From contig QUOL01000004.1 in assembly GCA_009761415.1 (NCBI GenBank), positions 1,364,001 through 1,428,000 of the forward strand: 64,000 nt of DNA, given 5' to 3'. The notes beneath the pieces were generated by a model. That model ran no database searches, was not told the DNA's origin, and worked only from the letters and a program-made list of their open reading frames with translations. Each line of letters starts with the position of its first letter. The first letter of the stretch is position 1. Positions 47,521 through 56,598 of this stretch are shown piece by piece. Both the position numbers and the translations under genes were made by a program. This DNA is from Sarcomyxa edulis (lineage: Eukaryota > Basidiomycota > Agaricomycetes > Agaricales > Mycenaceae).

Positions 47521-50500
47521 TTATTTGCGTTTTCGCGAAGGAATAATAGGATCGAGCTTTTCAGGTGGACGTGACACGCGACCAGTACGGGTCGTGGTAG
47601 AGGAGGGTGGAACGTACTCAGATCTCAAATTCTGACGTACGACCGGAGGAGAGGCAGGACGAGGGGCAGCGGGAGGCACGGAGGAGACGAGTGCGGAGGC
47701 AGGCTCGGACGCGACGTGAACGAGGGCGGAGCGAGGCTCGGACGCAGCGGGGACGAGTGCGGAGCGAGGCTCGGACGCTGACGACGAAGGGAGAGGAGGA
47801 GGTACCTGAGAAGAAGGAGAAGAAATAGAATTAGTAGTAAATGTTTCGAAATTCGGAATGGGAAATGTTTTTGTGATATCGAAAGTGTGAGGGCGTGGTG
47901 CGCGAGGATGACGTCGATGAAAGCGCTCGATGAGCTCGTTGAATTGCGTAGGAATGTCGGAGAGGGGAATCCACGAGTCTTCAGACTCTGGTAGGGATTT
48001 CCAACGGACGAGATATTCGTATCGGTGACCGAGTTTTCGGCAATCAAGGAGGGAATGTATTTGAAGAGCGGGGTCGTCGTCCAACACGAACGGTTGAGGA
48101 AGAGAGTGGGAATGGAATTCGGAAGGGTCATGATAAGGTTCGAGAAGTGAAACGTTGAAAACGGGGTGAAGTCGAGAAAGATATTGAGGGAGTTTAAGGA
48201 GGTAGGCGGAAGAGCCGAGTTTGCGAATGATGGGGTATGGACCAAGGCGACGATGATCGAGCTTTAGGGAAGGCCGAGTAGTTCTGATATTTCGACGAAG
48301 GAGCCAAACGAGTTGGTCTGGTTGGAACTCTGGGGCAGGCATAGCTTTCTTGTCGTGGTATTTTGCCTGGAGTTCTTGAGCATGAAGTAGCTCAGCTCGG
48401 AGTTCAGCGTGGATAGTGTCGAGACGAGTGGCGAGATCTGCGGCGGCAGGAACGGTCGATCGCTCGGTGAGTTGGGGTTCGAAGGTTGGATGGTAGGCAT
48501 AGTTGGCGAAGAAAGGAGAGTGGTGTGTGGAAGAGTTCTCGAGATTATTGAAGGCGAATTCTCCGAGAGGGAGATAATCGACCCAATCATCTTGCTGGTA
48601 AGAGCAATATGCACGTAGGTAGGTTTCCAAAGTCTGGTTTGTGCGTTCCGTCAGACCGTCGGTCTGAGGATGGTACGCGGTAGACGTTCGGATATTAATT
48701 TTGAGGAGAGAAAGAAGTTCGGACCAAAATTTAGAGACAAATATAGAACCGCGGTCAGAAATGACAGAGTCAGGAAGACCGTGGTAACGAAAAATGCGGT
48801 CGAGAAATAACCAAGCAAGCTCTGGAGCATCAATAGTCTCCAAGCAAGGAATAAAGTGCGCGTAACGCGTAAGACGATCACAGACGACCCAAATGGAATC
48901 GTAGCCGTGCGAAATAGGAAGTTTGACAATAAAATCCATGGAAATGGATTTCCAAGGTCGAGATGGGATATCAAGGGGTTTTAATAAACCGTAAGGCTTA
49001 TGGCGAGGAGATTTGATCCTGGGACAGGTGTCACATGCCTCGACGTATCGACGAACGAAGGTCTGCATGCCAGGCCAAGAATAGTCACGAGAAACGAGCC
49101 CAAAGGTGCGCGTACGTCCCGGATGACCTGCAGCAAGGGTGTCGTGACGAGAATACACAATATCGGTGCGTAGTGGTTTAGGAACAAAAAGTTTGCCTTT
49201 GTGGAAGACAAGTCCAGCTTCAGCAGTGAAATCCGAGTTTCCTCGAACGAGTGCTTCTCGCCACTCAGTATCCTCCTGGAAACACGTCTTGAAACGTTCC
49301 AGAAGGGCTGAATTGTCAATGGCAAGAGTAGTGATAGCACTGAAAGAAATTGGGGGAGCAAAGGAAGAAGAAGGAAATAGATTTTCGGTGTGTTTAGATG
49401 TCAAGATAATCCGGTTTTGAACCAGGAGGGTATCATCCCCCTTTTTAGGAACAAAATCGGGGCGTCGCGAAGGAGCATCAGCGACGTTGGAAGGTCCAGG
49501 AGCCCAAGTCAGTTTGAAATCAAAATCCGAGAGAAACATCGCCCAACGCGCTTGACGGCGGTTGAGGATTTGAGAAGACATAAAATATTCCAGATTTTTA
49601 TGATCCGAAATGACAGAAATGGGGAAAGGGGAGCCAAGTAACCAAGCTCTCATATCGCGAAAAGAGTCGACGATACCAAGAAGCTCTTTATCATGGACTT
49701 CATAGTTGATCTCTGCTGGAGAGAACTTCCGAGAGTAGAAGGCGACAGGGTGCAAGTCACCATTCTCATCGGGTTGTTGAAGAACACCCGAGAGAGCGAA
49801 ATCGGAGGCGTCTGTACTGAGAGTACAAGGAAGACGGGGATCAAAATGAGCAAGAATGGGAGAAGAAAGGAATTTCTCCTTCAGCGTTGCAAACGCCGAA
49901 CGAGCAGAGTCCGAAAAATCAAAAGTAAAACCCTTTTTGGTCAGGGCAGTGAGTGGAACAGTGATACGAGAATAGCCTTGAATAAAACGGCGGTAGAAAT
50001 TGGTAAAACCAAGAAAAGATTGAAGGTCCTTCACCGAAGATGGTTCAGGCCAAGAAATGATGGTATCGAGTTTTTTGGGGTTCATTTTAATGCCATCAGC
50101 ACCAATGATATAGCCCAAATACTCAACTTCGGACTTATCCCATTCGCACTTTGCAGGATTGACGCAAAGGTGATGGTCCCGAAGTCGATCCAAGACAAGC
50201 TTGACATGTTGGTCATGCTCACCTTGAGTCCGAGAAAAGATAAGAATATCATCGAGATAAACGACGCAAATGACGTCGAGTAGATCCCGAAGGACATCCT
50301 GTATAAAAGATTGGAAAGCCGCGGGGGCATTAGTAAGACCATAAGGAACAACGAGATGCTCGAAGAGTCCGAGAGGAGTGCGAAAAGCAGTTTTCCACTC
50401 ATCCCCCTCCTTGATACGGAGGTGGCTGTAAGCAGAAACCAGGTCAATGACAGTGAAAACCTTACATCCTGCCACTCGATCTAAGAGATCGTTGACGAGA

Positions 50501-51993
50501 GGGACAGGGAAACGGTTTTTTCGAGTGATGGCGTTGAGACCACGATAATCGACGCAAAGACGTAGATTGCCAGTCTTCTTGCGGATGAAAAGGACAGGAG
50601 CGGCGGCGGAAGAGGTTGAGCGTCGAATATGACCACGTTTGAGGTTAGAGTCGATATGTTCAGCAAGGGCTTCGCGTTCCGTGGGGGTGAGACGATAAAG
50701 AGGGCCGAAGGGCGGGGTCTTCCCTTCCTCGAGCTCAATCTCGACGTCGTAGGGACGATGTGGAGGGAGCTTGTCGAACTCGGAGGCAGCGAAAACGGAG
50801 GTGGCCCAAGGCATGTACTTGGAGGGAACGAAGTTGGAGAGATTGTAGTCAGGGTGATGAGGGTCGGTGACTGGAGTGGATGGAGAAGAAGAGGAAGGTG
50901 GTGGTGGGGTAGAGGGAGGTTCATCCAAGTCGTCATGGAGTGAACTCGAGGTGGCATGAATATATTCCGGAGAGCCAACAGGGAGGAACCGAAGTAGGCA
51001 GCAAGAGTCAGGTGACGCGCGAGCTGCCTTAGCAAATTTCTTCGGACTGATATTTCGAATGTTGGGAGTAGTGGGAGAGGGAATAGGAGAGGGAGCAGAG
51101 GTAGGAGTAGGAAGAGAATGCGAGGAGAGACCAAGGCCATTCCAACGCATGAAGGCGGAGAGAAAAGAGGCTGCTGGAGGGTCGGAGATGGATTCCGAGG
51201 GTGTAGACATCGAGTCTGGAGTATTGGGACACGTAGCCTCTTTAAAAGACAGGCCAGTGGAAGATGCATCTGTAAAAGTAGGAGAAGAGACGGACGAAAC
51301 CGAAAGAGGAGAGAAAGCTTTAGCAGCAGAAAAGGTAGAGTCAGTTAGACCGAAGCCTATGCCAACAGAAGTAGCAGAGTTGAGAGAGGGTCGAGAAAGT
51401 CGAGGCTTAAGACCAAAGCCTTTAGCAACAACGGTGACAGGATGGGAAGGATTAAGGCCACAACAATCAAGGGAGAGATTAGACTCTTCCCAATTGATTT
51501 TGGGGTTGTGGTGGCGAAGCCAATCTAGGCCTAAAATAATGGGATATGCAACAGAAACAACCGCGAGGGGTCGAAGCTCTGTATGAGACTTGACAGCAAT
51601 GTTGGTCAACACGTCATGGGTGATCAGTCCGGACGCAATTGGACGGTCGTCGACTGCCATGATAGGAATAGGTACGTCCTTAAGACGCCTAGTGAGAGAA
51701 TGTCTCGAAGCAAAGCGCTCCGAGATACAAGAAGTCGTAGCCCCAGAATCTATGAGGGCGTAAGTATTAATGGGTTTCCGATTCGGAAAAGTGAGACGAA
51801 CAGAAATAAAGAAATGAGAGGGAGAAAAGGCATAAGAAGAAGAGGAAAATATAAATGCAGGTGAGGATTTAGAAATTGGGGTATAAGATCCATCCGAAAG
51901 ACGGATATGGGTGGGCTCCGGCTTTAAAGAGGATGGAAGATGTGTCCCTACATCAACCGGAGGCCCTGGGACGGTGGAGCAACCGGTTAGACT
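47521..51993 (-). CDS. pol: Chromovirus Pol (PR-RT-RNase H-INT-chromodomain)
   Basis: The frame is -1 relative to gag and open for 1,491 codons from the slippery site; the first ATG is at 51660. Protease: ALIDSGATTSC, which lies upstream of that ATG, so translation must come from gag by frameshift. RT: DYRGLNAITRKNRFPVPL, QDVLRDLL and the catalytic VVYLDDILIFS. RNase H: LSTDASDFALSGVLQQ and ISDHKNLEYF. Integrase: zinc module H-x4-H...CDTC, catalytic D in SMDFIVKLP, D in ISDRGSIF and E in GLTERTNQTLE. Near the end is a chromodomain, YEYLVRWKSLPESEDSWIPL, then a Ser/Pro tail with three SEPRSALV-like repeats. No stops or frameshifts within. Confidence 0.95.
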   Translation of the reverse strand, partial: SLTGCSTVPGPPVDVGTHLPSSLKPEPTHIRLSDGSYTPISKSSPAFIFSSSSYAFSPSHFFISVRLTFPNRKPINTYALIDSGATTSCISERFASRHSLTRRLKDVPIPIMAVDDRPIASGLITHDVLTNIAVKSHTELRPLAVVSVAYPIILGLDWLRHHNPKINWEESNLSLDCCGLNPSHPVTVVAKGFGLKPRLSRPSLNSATSVGIGFGLTDSTFSAAKAFSPLSVSSVSSPTFTDASSTGLSFKEATCPNTPDSMSTPSESISDPPAASFLSAFMRWNGLGLSSHSLPTPTSAPSPIPSPTTPNIRNISPKKFAKAARASPDSCCLLRFLPVGSPEYIHATSSSLHDDLDEPPSTPPPPSSSSPSTPVTDPHHPDYNLSNFVPSKYMPWATSVFAASEFDKLPPHRPYDVEIELEEGKTPPFGPLYRLTPTEREALAEHIDSNLKRGHIRRSTSSAAAPVLFIRKKTGNLRLCVDYRGLNAITRKNRFPVPLVNDLLDRVAGCKVFTVIDLVSAYSHLRIKEGDEWKTAFRTPLGLFEHLVVPYGLTNAPAAFQSFIQDVLRDLLDVICVVYLDDILIFSRTQGEHDQHVKLVLDRLRDHHLCVNPAKCEWDKSEVEYLGYIIGADGIKMNPKKLDTIISWPEPSSVKDLQSFLGFTNFYRRFIQGYSRITVPLTALTKKGFTFDFSDSARSAFATLKEKFLSSPILAHFDPRLPCTLSTDASDFALSGVLQQPDENGDLHPVAFYSRKFSPAEINYEVHDKELLGIVDSFRDMRAWLLGSPFPISVISDHKNLEYFMSSQILNRRQARWAMFLSDFDFKLTWAPGPSNVADAPSRRPDFVPKKGDDTLLVQNRIILTSKHTENLFPSSSFAPPISFSAITTLAIDNSALLERFKTCFQEDTEWREALVRGNSDFTAEAGLVFHKGKLFVPKPLRTDIVYSRHDTLAAGHPGRTRTFGLVSRDYSWPGMQTFVRRYVEACDTCPRIKSPRHKPYGLLKPLDIPSRPWKSISMDFIVKLPISHGYDSIWVVCDRLTRYAHFIPCLETIDAPELAWLFLDRIFRYHGLPDSVISDRGSIFVSKFWSELLSLLKINIRTSTAYHPQTDGLTERTNQTLETYLRAYCSYQQDDWVDYLPLGEFAFNNLENSSTHHSPFFANYAYHPTFEPQLTERSTVPAAADLATRLDTIHAELRAELLHAQELQAKYHDKKAMPAPEFQPDQLVWLLRRNIRTTRPSLKLDHRRLGPYPIIRKLGSSAYLLKLPQYLSRLHPVFNVSLLEPYHDPSEFHSHSLPQPFVLDDDPALQIHSLLDCRKLGHRYEYLVRWKSLPESEDSWIPLSDIPTQFNELIERFHRRHPRAPRPHTFDITKTFPIPNFETFTTNSISSPSSQVPPPLPSSSASEPRSALVPAASEPRSALVHVASEPASALVSSVPPAAPRPASPPVVRQNLRSEYVPPSSTTTRTGRVSRPPEKLDPIIPSRKRK

Positions 51994-53153
51994 TTTCCCG
52001 ATGAGGCGGGAGCAGTCTGCGATTTAGCGGCGAAATTCTTACGCGCGCGATCGGACATGTTGGGGCAGTTAGCAATAAGATGCTTGCCCAAACCACAATA
52101 AGAACAGAGTCCTTCTCGACGCCGACGGTCACGTTCCTCTTGAGTGAGAGGGAGACGTTTGGTCTTGGTGGCATCGATTTCCATCGGAATACCAGGGGGT
52201 AATTCGGGAGCCGAAGGTGGAGGAGGAGCGACGTTGTTGGAGCGAGTGTTGCCAGAGGTAGAGGAACGAGGTTGGTGAGAGTTAGAGGAGGAGGAGGAGT
52301 TGCCAGAACGTTTGGCCTTGAGACGTTCGAGATAGCGGCGGTGAACGCGATTGTCGATCTCGATGGCTTTGGCGACATATTTGTTGAATTCGATGGGCAG
52401 GTCGGCGACGGTGAGGAGTAGATCCTTGACTTCTTCCTTAAGTCCTTCGTAGAACTTCAGGATTTTTGTGGATTCCGAGAAGTCGACGTGGATGAGTTGT
52501 TCACGGAAACGAGAGGCGTAGGTGGAGCAGGAACTGGTTTGACGAAGCGCGTCGATCTTCCGAAGGGCTGTGGCTTCGACGTCGGAGTCGCCGAAGTGTT
52601 CGCGGAAATTGATTATGAGTTCTTCGTAGTCGTCGAGTAGGTGGGGAATGGTGGCGCGGATCGCGTTGAACCAGGATTTCGGGGACCCGTTACCGAGATA
52701 AGAGTTGAGGTAGAGGGCCTTGTCCTCATCGTTAGGTAACGAGGCGCGGGAAAGGCGGATAGCACCTGCGATGTCGTCGACGAACGAGTCGACGTCGCTG
52801 GCGCTACCGTTGAAGATGTGGGGTTGGTTGAACCTGGCGACACCACGAGGTCCATCGTGGTCGCCAGATCGTTCGTAGGTAGGCGCGGTGGTATTAGGCC
52901 GTTGACTGATCGACTTGATTTGGGCAGTCAACGCCTCGAGAGCTGCACCTGTAGCTTGCTGGTTAGCAAAAAACTGTTGACTTTGCATACCTATCGCAGC
53001 AATTGCACGCGTCATGTTCATGTATTCCTCGACGGGAATAGTGACGCTGTGCGCTGGCGGCACACCGGGTTGATCCGGAGGGTCTGCGGGTTGGGTCGAA
53101 GTAGGCTGTTGTTGCCATTCTTCCCATGAACCTGCGGGGTCATTGGGATCCAT
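51987..53153 (-). CDS. gag: Chromovirus Gag
   Basis: 388 aa from MDPNDPAGSWEEWQQQ. It has a capsid-like alpha-helical middle (FNGSASDVDSFVDDIAGAIR, then KSWFNAIRATIPHLLDDYEE, FREHFGDSDVEATALRKIDA and LKFYEGLKEEVKDLLL). A basic Ser/Asn linker follows, then one CCHC zinc knuckle CSYCGLGKHLIANC near the C-terminus. The stop TAA at 51989-51987 lies two codons after a slippery heptamer. A frame-compatible ATG ten codons upstream exists. Confidence 0.93.
   Translation of the reverse strand: MDPNDPAGSWEEWQQQPTSTQPADPPDQPGVPPAHSVTIPVEEYMNMTRAIAAIGMQSQQFFANQQATGAALEALTAQIKSISQRPNTTAPTYERSGDHDGPRGVARFNQPHIFNGSASDVDSFVDDIAGAIRLSRASLPNDEDKALYLNSYLGNGSPKSWFNAIRATIPHLLDDYEELIINFREHFGDSDVEATALRKIDALRQTSSCSTYASRFREQLIHVDFSESTKILKFYEGLKEEVKDLLLTVADLPIEFNKYVAKAIEIDNRVHRRYLERLKAKRSGNSSSSSNSHQPRSSTSGNTRSNNVAPPPPSAPELPPGIPMEIDATKTKRLPLTQEERDRRRREGLCSYCGLGKHLIANCPNMSDRARKNFAAKSQTAPASSGKV
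51993..51999 (-). promoter_or_regulatory. -1 ribosomal frameshift site (G GGA AAA)
   Basis: In gag frame the last codons read TCG GGA AAA GTC TAA. GGGAAAA fits X XXY YYZ exactly. A -1 slip enters the open pol frame, which continues without a stop into protease. Confidence 0.8.
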
Positions 53154-53304
53154 AAAAGTTAGTAGAATATGGCACGAGGGCACTCAAATGGGTATAGATA
53201 AGATGAACGACGTTACCGAGAGTAACGACGAATTTCGGAGTTGTGAGAAAAAAGAAGAGTTTTTGACTGCGTGTGAAAACGAGTCGAGTTTTTTTTGTTT
53301 GTTG

Positions 53305-53316
53305 GTCGAATCAAAC
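53305..53316 (-). other. Primer-binding site, self-priming type
   Basis: In element sense the 5' LTR is followed by GT then TTGATTCGAC. No TGG or tRNA 3'-end complement is present. The 10-mer is the exact reverse complement of GTCGAATCAA inside the LTR (53413-53404), the predicted 5' end of the transcript. Confidence 0.7.
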
Positions 53317-53620
53317 TGTAACGGGCAAGGTTAAGCCCGAGATTTTAAGAGGGAAGTTCAAAGGAAAGAGAGAGTTTTGAGACTTGAATGCCAGCTACTG
53401 GCGTTGATTCGACAAGGAGAAACGGAGGAGTACGGAGAGCGAGTAAAGGGCACCGGCGAGCCGGGTATGTAAGTATCCGAATAACCGGTACGAGTGTCCG
53501 TATATCTAAGTACGAGCAACGCGTAGATAAGGGTCCGTGGATATGGATAAAAGGCAGTGATATAAGAGTCCGTGAGCTAGGTAAGAGTCCGTGTAATGGG
53601 ATAATACCTTGACCATTACA
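53317..53620 (-). repeat. 5' LTR (right)
   Basis: 304 bp. From the self-priming match, U3 is about 53620-53414 and R-U5 about 53413-53317. U3 holds repeated TAAGrGTCCGTG motifs. Confidence 0.95.
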
Positions 53621-53625
53621 ATTCC
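53621..53625. repeat. Target site duplication ATTCC (right copy)
   Basis: Matches 47163-47167. Confidence 0.95.
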
Positions 53626-54553
53626 AGTACTTACAAGTTGGTGAATTGGAGCTGGACGCCTGTTGAATGCCTGGTCCCATCAGGCACGCGTCTTTTGAAT
53701 GTCGAAGGACAACTGATACCCCAACGCGACCGGTCACACGTCACAAGCTCACTTGCAATTGCAAATTCAAGGCTCTCTTCCTCCATTCGACATTCTCTCC
53801 GCATGCTAACGGATCCTGAAGTCGATGCCAAGTTTCTCGCGGTGGTCTTCATCACACCACTTGAAGCCTACCTCTACGTCTCTCAGATACATCGGTACTC
53901 CTCAATACGTTGAGGAATCCATGAGATCATAGGTTGACGTCCCTGGAGCGCTGTGATTCTTCAATCAACGTGTTGGCTACAGCTACCGCTCCAATTTTTC
54001 TTCTGATAAACGGGGATTTTACTATGCGGGCCGATAAGGTGCCCGATTACGACGCTCACCGGTGAGAGTATCGACTTTTTAGTCCTATTTTGCGGCTGAC
54101 GGCCCTCGTGAACCACTTATAGTGGAAAACACCTATCGTTTAGTCGCCGTTGTATCCCCGCAAAGATATATTTTCATGTACCCCAAGTTTCTGGGGTCGT
54201 AGGCTCTAGAACTACCCCACAATCAACGCATGTGAATCCTTATAGGCCGACTTTACCTGTGCGCTCTTCAAAGGCTCTGCAATCACACACAAGAGTGAGT
54301 CTCGGCCTGGTCAGTCCATAGGCTCTAGCAAATCAAGCTTACCCAGAGACTCGCAGCCTCTCCGTATTCTCCACATTATTCTGGAATCAAAGCAGCAGTG
54401 ACCACTGTCCAATCACATCCTCGAAAATTTCTACTGGTGAGCACCCTCCCCATATTCCAGACCGCATGGCGACCATGGTCTGGAATTATCGGGGATTGGA
54501 TTTCAAGTGACTTGGAATTTTTCAGAGGACATACACGTATACTACCTGCGAAT
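53626..54553. promoter_or_regulatory. Remaining phosphoketolase-acetate kinase intergenic DNA
   Basis: Before insertion this was continuous with 47009-47162, about 1.1 kb in all. It contains several G/C-runs of the SYGGRG/CCCCRC type that bind Mig1/Cre1-like carbon repressors, for example ATCCCCGC near 54157 and TACCCCAC near 54214. Binding is inference. A 91-codon plus-strand frame (53638-53913) has no family resemblance. Confidence 0.4.
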
Positions 54554-56169
54554 ATGTCATACAATCCGTCCCCGAAGGACGGGCTCATTCTATCAGCCAA
54601 TGCTGGCTCCTCATCGCTCAAGATATCTCTCTACAAGCTCATCGACTCTCAGTCAGACGAGGCTACCGACCCCGTCAACCTCATACCAATTCAGCTTATA
54701 TTGACCTCCTCGATCTCCAATATTTCCGCTCCCCCCGCAAAGTTCTCTTTCGAAGTCGCGTCTGCCTCTTCAACCGCTCGGGCCGTCAAGGATGAAGAGA
54801 CGCCTTCCATAAAGGACCACGCCACGGCCTTTGCTCATTTTCTCGATTACCTGAAGCGCGAAGCAGGAATTGACAGAGACCAGATTGCTCACGTCTGCCA
54901 TCGTGTCGTTCATGGTGGGGACTATCAAGACCCTGTCATTATTTCGGACGAATCGTACCACCATATCGAGAAGCTTTCTGATTTGGCTCCACTGTAGGTT
55001 TTCATTGTGCCACTCGGTCTATCCCCTCCTCACGAAATTTTCTTATCAGACACAACGGAGCTGCCTTGTCCGTGATACAAGCATGCATAGCCAATCTCGC
55101 AAACGCGAACTCTATAGCCTTCTTCGACACGGCTTTTCACCGTTCCATTCCACCTCACATCGCCAATTACGCCATCGACCAAACTGTCGCAAAGAAGAGA
55201 GGTCTAAAGAAATACGGATTCCATGGGCTTAGTTGTAAGTATCTCAGTTCTGCTTTGAACAGGAGGATCTGATCGGTGTTGAAACTCGAAGACGCCTTTA
55301 TTCTACGTTCTGTTACACGATTTCTCGCGAAGGTCAGCCAGTTATTCTGTCGATGATATTCGTACCGATTTACCTTTCCCCTTTAGCCATCTGATACCGT
55401 CAACTTGATCGTCCTGCACCTTGGCTCAGGTGCTTCAGCATGCGCGATCCAAGGTGGAAAATCCCTGGACACATCCATGGGTCTTACGCCTTTGAGTTAG
55501 TGTTCACCTAATCTTCTTTATGTGCCACCGGCTGATCGTGATTCTAGACGGACTGCCAGGAGCCACACGATCGGGAGCCATTGACCCCAGCTTGATCTTC
55601 CACTACACGAACAAGGCTGGAAGGATCAGTCACGATCCCAAATCGGCTACTCCGCTGCGCGTAACACAAGTGCGTTATAGCAATTTCCTGATGAAACAAT
55701 GTCATCTAAATATATGCAGGCAGAGGATATATTGAACACGAAATCAGGCTGGAAATCCCTTACTGGAACGACCGACTTTGCGTTGATAACGAAACGCGCT
55801 CATCTCGAATACCCTTCTTCACCAGAGAATCCAGATCGTTTGGCGTTCAATCTATTCGCCGATAGAGTCCTCAACTACATCGGCTCATATTACCTCAAAT
55901 TGAACGGAAACGTAGATGCTTTGGTCTTCTCTGGTGGGATTGGGGAGAGAAGTGAAGAGTTGAGGAGTGTCATCGGGGAGCGAGTCAAGTGCTTGGGATT
56001 CGATGGCATCAGCGAAGAGAAAAACCAGGCCGTCGACGACGCGAACGGACCAGTAATCGACATCAGCGCTCAGGAAGGGGAAGCCAATAGGAAGATCTTG
56101 GTCTGTCGAACGGATGAGCAGCTGGAGATGGCGAGGCAGTGTGCTCTCGATGAGAGATATTGGATGTAG
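54554..56169 (+). CDS. ACK1: Acetate kinase
   Basis: Converts acetyl phosphate plus ADP to acetate plus ATP (reversible); ASKHA fold, cytosolic. Six exons: 54554-54993, 55050-55234, 55292-55332, 55387-55495, 55548-55669, 55720-56169; 448 aa. Family motifs: [10 protein letters not shown] at the N-terminus, [20 protein letters not shown] (catalytic Asp), [38 protein letters not shown] and [11 protein letters not shown]. The 41-nt exon 3 was placed from [13 protein letters not shown], needed to restore frame. It lies head-to-head with phosphoketolase and uses its product, the fungal Xfp-Ack route. All key residues are present. Confidence 0.95.
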
Positions 56170-56386
56170 GATACGAGCGACACGAACCATACCCATGTAA
56201 GTATCATATGTATTTACACTACTATACCATGTACTGCCTATATTCCATGTAGCGGCTCCAGATTTACGAACGATATAATTGTCTGCGATGGTCAGCATGT
56301 TTGTGGGTGGACATATCCGAATCGGTTCATTTACTTTCTGAATAGCACCAAACTCTTCCTCAACAAGCGCGGGATGGGGTTGGAGT

Positions 56387-56598
56387 ACCGTTCTCCAATA
56401 TGATTGTGTTCGATCTGACGTCTCTCCACTCTGCCGAAGTAATCGTATTACCATCCTCGTTCATCACGAGCGTCACATTTTTATCTCCGTGAGAGGTATG
56501 ATAGAGACTTCATACGATTTGGTGCCGGTCTCTTTGTCGGTGATGATCGTGTTGCAAGGATTGTCAGGTCGGAGTACGAGAGTAAGGGTTTCGGACAT
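56387..56598 (-). pseudogene. DUF6593-like fragment with a frameshift
   Basis: MSETLTLVLRPDNPCNTIIT, then TGTKSYEVS, matches the start of the small DUF6593 proteins common in agaricomycetes. After about residue 35 the frame hits a stop. The next part of the family pattern (HGDKNVTLVMNEDGNTITSA, then EWRDVRSNTIIL) continues in another frame. No GT-AG intron of plausible size repairs it, so a small indel is likely. The rest of the domain is not found. A sequencing error is the alternative. Confidence 0.45.

Larger units (their letters stand above)
47168..53620 (-). mobile_element. Complete Ty3/gypsy chromovirus (LTR retrotransposon), 6,453 bp
   Basis: Element reads on the minus strand: 5' LTR 53317-53620, gag, pol, 3' LTR 47168-47471. 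LTRs are 304 bp each, begin TGTAA and end TTACA, and look identical by eye. They are flanked by ATTCC on both sides, so this is a simple integration with no later rearrangement. Gag and pol frames are open throughout. The order PR-RT-RH-INT with a C-terminal chromodomain places it in the chromoviruses. Identical LTRs mean very recent insertion, and nothing visible prevents activity. Confidence 0.97.

Noticed and set aside
47625..52378. Many frames overlapping pol and gag on both strands
   Set aside because: Shadows of the intact Gag and Pol frames.
53631..53855. Minus-strand 74-codon frame ending at a GTAAGT donor next to the insertion
   Set aside because: It would mean the element sits in an intron of a gene, but no partner exon is found on the other side and phosphoketolase has its own complete first exon.
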